From Pseudomonas batumici (GTDB lineage: Bacteria; Pseudomonadota; Gammaproteobacteria; Pseudomonadales; Pseudomonadaceae): 64,000 nucleotides of DNA. The stretch spans positions 92,521 to 156,520 of the forward strand of contig NZ_JXDG01000045.1 in assembly GCF_000820515.1 (NCBI RefSeq), written 5' to 3'. Positions 1 through 6,700 of the stretch are shown here, one piece after another. Positions within the stretch are counted from its first letter, which is position 1; the number at the start of each line of letters is the position of its first letter. Position numbers and translations under genes: made by a program. The notes beneath the pieces were generated by a model. That model was not told the origin of the DNA, did not search any database, and worked only from the letters and a program-made list of their open reading frames with translations.

Positions 1-24
1 CGTTTGTTCCGATCATTTATCGAC

Positions 25-960
25 CTAATGAGCGCTTGTGTTAGTTGCACAGCTGCCTATTAACACACTGTCTATCCTTGTAAAAATATCATCCAGAAGC
101 TCATAACGCCTGCGGTACATGGCACGTTTTTTGGCAGGAATACAATCAAGCGCTTTTTTGGACAGCACCATGGGAATTTCAAAAAAATCTTCGCGCCCGG
201 ACGGAACCGCTCCATGTTCCAACCAGATGACATCATAATTAGCCGCTAGGTCTTGAGCTTTTTCAGCCCCAAAATACGGATGACGATGATGACGATATCC
301 ATCCCCTACCGCATAAATCCTTTCAACACCCACACTTCTTGCAATATGCTTAATGGCTTCGATCAGAAGACTTCTTGGGCGAAGGCCTTCAAAATCTTTT
401 GTCAGTGCTCTATAAATCTCCAAAGACCTATCACTCTCTACGCCTTTGTGTATCCCTTGAACGGCACCGATAAAAATACATAACTCAACTTCCGTACGAC
501 ACAAGGTGAACGCTATTGATGCAATACGCAAATCACCCTGAAACAAATTCAGCACCAACTCTCCTTCACGCATAAACCATACCGGACGATCTAGAACCAA
601 GGAACAACCCACCGAGCACGCCGACAAGTTACTCAACATCAAGCTGTCATTTCGTCCCAGAAGTAATAGCTGCGGACAGCTTTTTGTGACCACTTCGTAA
701 TGCGAGGCCAACACACTCAGTCTATCCTGAGATCTCCAGCATCTGCTGATGTACGGCCAATGAACAACCCCCACACAATCACCTCCCAACTTCTCAAAAC
801 GGGTCTTGCCCAGGGCATTCGACATACGCCGCAAAAACAACTTTAGCTCGGGCCAGTTTTTTCCAACTAAAATCAGTAATTTAAGCTTATTTTTCAATGC
901 CCTGAAGGAATACCCTGCATGTAAAGAAAACACGCTTTTTAGTATCAGCCAATCATTCAT
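25..960 (-). CDS. VirK/YbjX (DUF535) family protein
   Basis: This 311-residue protein resembles the DUF535 (VirK/YbjX) family. The C-terminal half carries the family-like stretch VERIYAVGDGYRHHRHPYF followed by YDVIWLEHGA. No signal peptide or clear membrane segment is visible, so a cytoplasmic location is likely. The biochemical activity of the family is not established; VirK-type proteins have been linked to envelope stress or virulence in enterobacteria. It is the last gene seen in the leftward EPS block, starting 8 bp after the preceding glycosyltransferase stop. The gene is visibly more AT-rich than the rest of the window, which hints at separate acquisition. A role in EPS synthesis is suggested only by position. 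Confidence 0.72.
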   Translation of the reverse strand: MNDWLILKSVFSLHAGYSFRALKNKLKLLILVGKNWPELKLFLRRMSNALGKTRFEKLGGDCVGVVHWPYISRCWRSQDRLSVLASHYEVVTKSCPQLLLLGRNDSLMLSNLSACSVGCSLVLDRPVWFMREGELVLNLFQGDLRIASIAFTLCRTEVELCIFIGAVQGIHKGVESDRSLEIYRALTKDFEGLRPRSLLIEAIKHIARSVGVERIYAVGDGYRHHRHPYFGAEKAQDLAANYDVIWLEHGAVPSGREDFFEIPMVLSKKALDCIPAKKRAMYRRRYELLDDIFTRIDSVLIGSCATNTSAH

Positions 961-967
961 AGCCGTC

Positions 968-1945
968 TCACTTGTATTCGATCAACGTCGTCTTGCCGGC
1001 GCCAAATCTGTGCAACAGAAACTTGACTTGCCCGAGCATCTCGGGAAATTTGCTCAGCACCAGAAAGAAGGCCTGCAGCCAGTTTTCGCGCGCTGATCTA
1101 TCGCCCCGGCGAGCCAAGCGCACCACCTGCAGTGGATAGACCAGCAGCAGAAGCAGCCCAAACCATCCCAGCATCAAACTCGCGATCATAGTCGCCAGCG
1201 GGACACCCAAGCCCCAGAGCCAGGCCCGGCGCGACTCGCGCTGCCAATGTTGCTCCGGTGCGGCCCCATGCAAAAATGTGCCCTCGGCAAAGGCATAGCC
1301 ACCACGCAGGGTACGCCGCCACCATTGGCCGAAGCGGGTCATGGCCGCATCGTGCAAGGTCATTTCGTCAGCCAGGCGCCAGACCTTCCATCCATTCGCA
1401 CGCAGACGCACACACAACTCAGGCTCTTCCCCGGCAATAAGATCCGCTCGAAAACCAGACACTGCGGCGAAGGCGTCAGCCCGTATCAGCGCATCGCCAC
1501 CACACGCCTTGGCCTCACCTATCGGGGTATCCCATTCAAGATCACACAGTAAGTTGTAAATCGAACGCTGTGGAAAACGTTCACGGCGCCGTCCACAGGC
1601 CACCGCAACCTCAGGCTGTGCATCAAGAAAGGCCTGCGCCCGGGGCAACCAGCCACCAACCATCTCGCAATCACCATCGACAAACTGCACATAACGCATC
1701 GCCGGCAATAAACGTTGCACGCAGGCAAATCCTTCATTGCGCGCGCGCGCAGCCGTAAAGGGAATCGACATATCCAACTCAACCACCTCGACCCCAAGCC
1801 GTCGTGCCATCTGGACTGAACCATCCGTTGATCCAGAGTCGACATAAATAACCTTCTGCGCCGCACCGCCCAGTGAAGCCAGGCAACGCTCAAGCCGTAG
1901 GCCTTCATTGCGACCGATAACAACGACACCCATGCCAGTAGCCAT
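968..1945 (-). CDS. Family 2 glycosyltransferase with C-terminal membrane anchor
   Basis: A GT-A fold glycosyltransferase of about 325 residues, presumed to add one sugar of the EPS repeat unit on the cytoplasmic face. The N-terminus has the nucleotide-binding strand VVVIGRNEG, then VDSGSTDGS, and the metal-binding FVDGDCE near residue 90. Near residues 240-275 there is a long hydrophobic stretch (LGVPLATMIASLMLGW and onward) likely to anchor it in the inner membrane. The start is ambiguous: a GTG at 1954 and ATGs at 1945 and 1933 are in frame and none has a strong Shine-Dalgarno; 1945 is chosen as the first ATG. The donor sugar cannot be read from the sequence. Confidence 0.85.
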   Translation of the reverse strand: MATGMGVVVIGRNEGLRLERCLASLGGAAQKVIYVDSGSTDGSVQMARRLGVEVVELDMSIPFTAARARNEGFACVQRLLPAMRYVQFVDGDCEMVGGWLPRAQAFLDAQPEVAVACGRRRERFPQRSIYNLLCDLEWDTPIGEAKACGGDALIRADAFAAVSGFRADLIAGEEPELCVRLRANGWKVWRLADEMTLHDAAMTRFGQWWRRTLRGGYAFAEGTFLHGAAPEQHWQRESRRAWLWGLGVPLATMIASLMLGWFGLLLLLVYPLQVVRLARRGDRSARENWLQAFFLVLSKFPEMLGQVKFLLHRFGAGKTTLIEYK

Positions 1946-1997
1946 TGAGTTCACTCAGCGATGTAAAACGGCTCGATATCGTCCAGCGGAGGGTTCA

Positions 1998-2519
1998 TCA
2001 GCATTCCCTTGTTTCTGCACGCTGCCTTTTCTTGATAGTCGCCGGCACGCCCACTGCCACCGAGTCGTCCGGTACATCTGTCAGCACCACGGCATTGGCA
2101 CCAATCACGACGTTGTTACCAATGCGGATATTGCCCAGCACCTTGGCCCCGGCACCGATATCAACATTGTTCCCCATCACCGGGGCAATCGGCTCATCCA
2201 CATTCTTGAGCCCCACGACCACGCCATTGCGGATGCGGCAATCATCGCCGAACCGAGCATAACCACTGATCACGATTCCGCCGAAATGATCGATGACGAA
2301 GTTGCGACCGATCACCACCTCACACGGCAGCTCGACACCCGTCACGATCTGCACCCATTTGAAGAGCACTTTGTATATAAAGGAGAGCAACTTACGCAAC
2401 AAGGCTGGGCGCACACCGTAGCGCCAGCGCCCAAAGCGATAAACCAGCATCACCCAGAACCCCTGAGCCGCCCAATCACCGGCGTGTGCACGCAAATCCG
2501 CACGTATATTTTCGAACAT
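1998..2519 (-). CDS. Hexapeptide-repeat acyltransferase (serine acetyltransferase-like)
   Basis: A 173-residue left-handed beta-helix protein. The N-terminal third is helical; from about residue 65 the isoleucine/valine-rich hexapeptide pattern appears (VVIGRNFVID, GNNVDIGAGAKVLGNIRIG, NNVVIGANAVV), with a histidine in IDHFGG at the place expected for a CysE-type catalytic base. Such short CysE-like proteins in polysaccharide clusters are usually taken to O-acetylate a sugar of the repeat unit using acetyl-CoA. The gene lies 8 bp behind the next glycosyltransferase and is clearly in the same operon. A true cysteine-biosynthesis role is unlikely because the N-terminal CysE domain is short. Confidence 0.82.
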   Translation of the reverse strand: MFENIRADLRAHAGDWAAQGFWVMLVYRFGRWRYGVRPALLRKLLSFIYKVLFKWVQIVTGVELPCEVVIGRNFVIDHFGGIVISGYARFGDDCRIRNGVVVGLKNVDEPIAPVMGNNVDIGAGAKVLGNIRIGNNVVIGANAVVLTDVPDDSVAVGVPATIKKRQRAETREC

Positions 2520-2527
2520 AAGTTGAC

Positions 2528-3484
2528 CTACCGTGTGGGTTGGCTAGCCAATTGGGTATCGCGCAGCAACGCCCAAGTATCACGAGCATGCTGCCAACAC
2601 GCCCCTATGGCGGCCCGGCCGCGGCCTTTCAATAGAGCCTTGAGCGCCAGAATCAGATCACCCAGGCTCACCAGTAACATATGTGAGGCCAAACCCAGTA
2701 GACCGTGATGCTTGCGAAAGTACAAAAGCTCGCTTTCGATTTGTAACCTGGGTATCTGTCGACTGACCACATTGAGTTCGACAACCGATTTGGCACTTTC
2801 ACCGCCGATATGCACCACCGTGGTATGCGGGTAATAAACCACCTTCCAACCGGCCTGTTTAACGCGTTTGCAGTGATCGACCTCCTCGTAGTAAAGAAAG
2901 TAGCGCGGGTCGAACAAGCCAACCTGATCGATGACTTCACGGCGGATCAAGTAATAGCAGCCGGGCACCCAGTCGCATTCACGGACCGAGGCATGATCCC
3001 AGTCCATGTCGTCGACTCTCTTCACCACAGGGAAAAAGCGTTGAAGCCCTGTACGCGAGAGGAAGACATTCAACGGCGTCGGAAAATAGCGACAGGAGGG
3101 CTGCAAATCACCCTCTCGCCCAACCAACCGAACGCCGAGGACTCCGCAATCAGGGTGAGCCTCCATATAACCGAGGGTCTTGCTCAGGGTATCAGCAGCC
3201 ACAAAGGCATCGGTATTGAGGAGCAACGCGTACTTGCCCTGCAGGTGCTCAACCAATTGATTGTTGGCACGACCAAAGCCAACATTATTTTCATTGGCCA
3301 GCAGCAATGCCTCTGGACAAATAGTTGCCAGGCACGCCAGTGAATTATCGGCAGAGGCATTGTCCACCACTAAATAGCGCGTTCGATCAGCGCTCTTTGA
3401 CTCGCGCAACGCATTGAACATGGGCTGCAGCAGAGTCGCTGTATTGTAGTTAACCACTAACACATCAAGAGGTGCACTAATCAT
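2528..3484 (-). CDS. Family 2 glycosyltransferase (rhamnosyltransferase-like)
   Basis: A 318-residue GT2 enzyme of the WbbL/RfbF type. Signature segments in order are VLVVNYNTATLL at the N-terminus, VVDNASADNS, NNVGFGRANNQ, LLLNTDAFV (the DxD-equivalent NTD), and WVPGCYYLIRREV with FLYYEEVDHC further on. Related proteins transfer rhamnose or similar deoxy-sugars, but specificity cannot be assigned here. Its ATG overlaps the last 8 bases of a 27-codon upstream ORF (3477-3560), so translation may be coupled to it. Its own ribosome site is only a run of seven G residues about 8 bases upstream. Confidence 0.87.
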   Translation of the reverse strand: MISAPLDVLVVNYNTATLLQPMFNALRESKSADRTRYLVVDNASADNSLACLATICPEALLLANENNVGFGRANNQLVEHLQGKYALLLNTDAFVAADTLSKTLGYMEAHPDCGVLGVRLVGREGDLQPSCRYFPTPLNVFLSRTGLQRFFPVVKRVDDMDWDHASVRECDWVPGCYYLIRREVIDQVGLFDPRYFLYYEEVDHCKRVKQAGWKVVYYPHTTVVHIGGESAKSVVELNVVSRQIPRLQIESELLYFRKHHGLLGLASHMLLVSLGDLILALKALLKGRGRAAIGACWQHARDTWALLRDTQLASQPTR

Positions 3485-3560
3485 TAGATTGCCCCCCCAA
3501 AAAGTGCTGAACGCTCATCGTCGGATTACAAAACCCTTTATAAATCGACATCATTTTCAT
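3477..3560 (-). CDS. Possible 27-residue small ORF coupled to the glycosyltransferase
   Basis: In the 121-bp gap between the flippase and the glycosyltransferase there is an ATG at 3560 preceded 7 bases upstream by a perfect GGAGG (3568-3572). The frame runs 27 codons and stops inside the next gene start, with the stop overlapping it (TAATGATTAG). The peptide begins MKMMSIYKGF and ends GGQSND; it has no recognisable family. It could be a translational coupler, a small protein, or the leftover start of a decayed gene; the run of seven Gs near its end is a plausible frameshift spot. The Shine-Dalgarno is better than that of most neighbours. Confidence 0.4.
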   Translation of the reverse strand: MKMMSIYKGFCNPTMSVQHFLGGQSND

Positions 3561-3605
3561 TAGATCGCCTCCAAAACCGCTGAAAACAAGAGGTGCCTAT
3601 TCAAA

Positions 3606-4982
3606 TCAAAGCCATTCAGCAACGCCCAACACTAACTCTCCACACAAAGCCCCCACGACCAGCATTGGCAGCACCACCAGTTCACGCTTGAGATCGAACA
3701 GCCCCACACGACAATTGACATAAACAATCAGGATCAGCGTAGGGAACGTATGCAGGGCAACGCCCCAAATCGCATATTTTACCCCGCCCATCGCCAGCAG
3801 CAGCGGCAGGAGCACCCATAACGAGACAATGCGGATAATGTTATCCATGGCTTGGTACTTTGTGAGTCCCAAGGCAAGCCAAACTTGATGCGCCACCGTG
3901 TAGCGCAATGTGAAAAAAGAAAGTGAAAGAACGGCCATCATGGTGCCGGCAGCGGCATAACGCTCATCGTATAACCAACCCACGATGAGCGGACTGACGG
4001 TCAAGAACAGTCCACAGACAAACAGCAAAGCAAGATCGAAAATCAACCTGAAGCGGTAATACAAAACGCGGAGCCGCGCGGTGTCATTACTTCTTGAGGC
4101 TTCACTGAAGGCCGGCAGGGCCACGGCCCCGGCCAACCTGAGCACTCCGGCTTGAAGAGTGCCCAAAATCAGCACCGCAATGGAATAGACGCCCAGTTCA
4201 TTGGCCGACATGCTGCCGCCGAACCAGATGCGATCACCATACATGGCCAATACGCCCACTGCCGAAGACAACAGAATCCAACGGCCGAAGACGACTAACT
4301 CTTTAAGCGCAGAGCGCTCCCACTGTAGACGGTTAGGCGGGCCCTGAAACCATAGATGACCAATAGCAGTGCCGACCATGGCCATGACCAGACCTGCAAT
4401 CACCAGCGACCAGACAGACCGGGTGAAGTAACCGATGACCAGCATCACCAGCAGCCCCGCCAGTTGGGCCGCAAACTCGAGGAGCACCACTTTCTTTTGC
4501 TGGAAATCGCGAACGGCCAAGTCGAATTTCGTCGACTGGAGCCCAAAGATGATCGCGGTAAAACCGGTAAAGGCCAACACCAGCGGCAACTCCGGTGCGG
4601 CATAGATGGAATTGGCCGGCCACAGATTGATGACTTGCGCAAACCAGGTGAAGCCCGCGATTAGCAGTGTCGCAGCAAAAAGGACAACGCCACGCAGGAT
4701 CTGCACTGTCCAGGCGGTATTAAGAAACACGGGATCGTCACCGCGCGGGCTCTGGATAATGTTCTGGCGCAAACCGACATCGGCAAGCAAGTGCAGAACC
4801 ATCGAAACGGTGGTGGCGATGAGCATTACACCGAAAATTTCCGGCCTCAGCAGACGGGCCATGACAAGGTTGCCGCCCAAGCGAAATGCTTGAGAGGCAA
4901 CAAGCGCACCCAGATTCCATGCCCCAGCAGATATCGCTCGCCGGCGAAGGCTCAACGATGGCGATAAATCACTTGGAGGCAT
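3606..4982 (-). CDS. Polysaccharide flippase (Wzx/oligosaccharide transporter family)
   Basis: A 458-residue integral membrane protein of the MOP superfamily, with about 12 hydrophobic segments from residue 18 to the C-terminus. The N-terminal ISAGAWNLGALVASQAFRL and MARLLRPEIFGVM segments are typical of Wzx/RfbX-like flippases, which move undecaprenyl-linked repeat units to the periplasmic face. It heads the leftward glycosyltransferase operon and is divergent from the polymerase gene, with 96 bp between the two starts. The start codon lacks a strong Shine-Dalgarno. An O-antigen rather than EPS flippase is possible, but the linked OPX/GumC/kinase genes favour EPS. Confidence 0.9.
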   Translation of the reverse strand: MPPSDLSPSLSLRRRAISAGAWNLGALVASQAFRLGGNLVMARLLRPEIFGVMLIATTVSMVLHLLADVGLRQNIIQSPRGDDPVFLNTAWTVQILRGVVLFAATLLIAGFTWFAQVINLWPANSIYAAPELPLVLAFTGFTAIIFGLQSTKFDLAVRDFQQKKVVLLEFAAQLAGLLVMLVIGYFTRSVWSLVIAGLVMAMVGTAIGHLWFQGPPNRLQWERSALKELVVFGRWILLSSAVGVLAMYGDRIWFGGSMSANELGVYSIAVLILGTLQAGVLRLAGAVALPAFSEASRSNDTARLRVLYYRFRLIFDLALLFVCGLFLTVSPLIVGWLYDERYAAAGTMMAVLSLSFFTLRYTVAHQVWLALGLTKYQAMDNIIRIVSLWVLLPLLLAMGGVKYAIWGVALHTFPTLILIVYVNCRVGLFDLKRELVVLPMLVVGALCGELVLGVAEWL

Positions 4983-5078
4983 GACATCAACCCCGAACTC
5001 AAAGGGTACGCACGTTACTATAGCTACAATTGGTCATCTCACTAGCCGTTGCTCACCCATCCATGAGTTCAAGAATCC
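4983..5078. promoter_or_regulatory. Divergent control region between flippase and polymerase genes
   Basis: The 96 bp between two divergent start codons must contain promoters or leaders for both EPS blocks. It is AT-richer in the middle (around 5012-5032, with TACTAT and TACAAT hexamers) but I could not pair either with a convincing -35 at proper spacing, so no specific promoter is claimed. Confidence 0.4.
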
Positions 5079-6695
5079 ATGCCTGAGCACCTTCGCGCGT
5101 TGATCGTCATTCTGGTTTTAGCTGGCATCGTTTTTGCCTTGGCGCGTCGACCAGCAGCAGACCTGATCCCACACCACGACTTCACTCGTCGCCGCAATCT
5201 GTGGTTCGCCTTGACGCTACTGGCCTTTGTCTCGCACAGCTTCTGGGTGTACGCGGGCATTGCCGCTATCATTTTGACCGTCGCACGACAACGCGAACGC
5301 AATCCTCTGGCACTGTTTTTCCTTCTGCTGTTTCTCATCCCGCCGGCCCCGGTAGAGGTTCCCGGCTTCGGTCTGATCAACTATTTTTTTGCACTTAACC
5401 ATATTCGTCTGCTCGCCTTGTGTCTGTTGTTGCCGGCTTTTTTCATGCAACGCGGGCAAGCCAGCACACTGAGGTTCGGACGCACCTGGCCTGACAAACT
5501 GCTCGCATTGTGTCTGTTGTTGCCGGCTTTTTTCAGGCTACGCAGGCAAGCAGGCACACTGAGGTTCGGACGCATCTGGCCTGACAAGCTGCTAGCGGCC
5601 TACCTCTTGCTGACGAGCCTGCTTTACCTGCGTGAAACCACACTGACCGACACCTTGCGCCAGACGCTCTACCTGTTCACAGACGTTTTTTTGCCTTACT
5701 ACGTTGCCAGCAGGACACTGAAGGAACTCAGCGACTTCAAGGATGCCCTGTTGGGATTTGTACTCGCCGCCATGTTGCTGGCGCTTATTGGTCTCGTCGA
5801 ATTTACCCGCCATTGGCTGCTGTACAACGCGCTGATTGATGCCCTGGACATGCACTGGGAAATGTCCAGCTACTTGACTCGTGGTGATTCATTACGCGCC
5901 AGCGCCAGCACCGGCCAGGCAATCGCACTGGGTTACGTCATGAGCGTGGCCATCGGCTTTTACCTGTTCTTGTGTGCGAGTATACGCAGCCGATTGCAGC
6001 AATGCCTCGGCGCGCTCCTGCTGGCTGGCGGTCTGTTTGCACCGCTGTCGCGTGGCCCCTGGATCGGTGCAGCCGTCATGATCACCGTGTTCATCGCCAC
6101 CGGCCGTAAAGCTGTCAAACGCCTGATGCTTCTGGCAATCGCCGGAGTGCTCGCCCTTCTCCTGCTGGCCATCGTGCCCGGTGGGCAAAAAGTCCTGGAT
6201 CTACTACCGTTCATCGGTACGGTAGAGGTAGAGAACATCACGTACCGGCAGCGCTTGATTGATAACTCAATGATCGTCATCCGGCGCAACCCTTGGTTGG
6301 GCTCTTTCGATTACCGCAACACGCCTGAGATGCAGTCCATGATTCAGGGCCAGGGCGTCATCGATATTGTGAATACCTATATCGCCCTGGCGCTGGACAT
6401 GGGCCTGATCGGACTGACGCTATTCGTGGTTTTTTTCGCCACTGTGCTGCTCGGCATCCGCACAGCAATGCGTTCGATCCCCAACAAAGACGATGAGGCG
6501 CGCCGACTCGGACGTGCGCTGTTGGCGGTACTGGCCGGGATACTGGTGACCATCTTTACCGTTAGCAGTATCACGGTGATCCCCGTGGTGTATTGGTCGG
6601 TGGCCGGACTGGGTGTGTCCTATGCTCAGATGGTGCGCAGGCTCAAGCGCACTGAGACGGCAAGCACTGCGAGCGCCAACCTTCAACCCTGGTAA
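5079..6695 (+). CDS. O-antigen ligase/polymerase family protein (Wzy-like)
   Basis: A 538-residue multi-spanning inner-membrane protein of the Wzy/WaaL family. About 11-12 hydrophobic segments flank a long periplasmic loop (roughly residues 370-450) containing NITYRQRLIDNSMIVIRRNPW and a downstream GSFDYRNTPEM, the arrangement seen in this family. Between flippase, glycosyltransferases and chain-length genes it is best read as the EPS polymerase that joins flipped repeat units. A 90-bp tandem in-frame duplication (5411-5590) repeats a hydrophobic segment plus the linker RFGR.WPDKLLA, so residues about 111-170 exist twice; this may alter topology by one segment. The next gene begins 5 bp after the stop. 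Confidence 0.86.
   Translation: MPEHLRALIVILVLAGIVFALARRPAADLIPHHDFTRRRNLWFALTLLAFVSHSFWVYAGIAAIILTVARQRERNPLALFFLLLFLIPPAPVEVPGFGLINYFFALNHIRLLALCLLLPAFFMQRGQASTLRFGRTWPDKLLALCLLLPAFFRLRRQAGTLRFGRIWPDKLLAAYLLLTSLLYLRETTLTDTLRQTLYLFTDVFLPYYVASRTLKELSDFKDALLGFVLAAMLLALIGLVEFTRHWLLYNALIDALDMHWEMSSYLTRGDSLRASASTGQAIALGYVMSVAIGFYLFLCASIRSRLQQCLGALLLAGGLFAPLSRGPWIGAAVMITVFIATGRKAVKRLMLLAIAGVLALLLLAIVPGGQKVLDLLPFIGTVEVENITYRQRLIDNSMIVIRRNPWLGSFDYRNTPEMQSMIQGQGVIDIVNTYIALALDMGLIGLTLFVVFFATVLLGIRTAMRSIPNKDDEARRLGRALLAVLAGILVTIFTVSSITVIPVVYWSVAGLGVSYAQMVRRLKRTETASTASANLQPW
5411..5590 (+). repeat. 90-bp tandem duplication inside the polymerase gene
   Basis: Two adjacent copies, 5411-5500 and 5501-5590, differ at only a handful of positions and keep the reading frame (30 residues each). 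Each encodes LLALCLLLPAFF, a short basic stretch and LRFGR(T/I)WPDK. A third partial start (GCTAGC at 5591) follows. Confidence 0.92.
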
Positions 6696-6700
6696 CGCTC

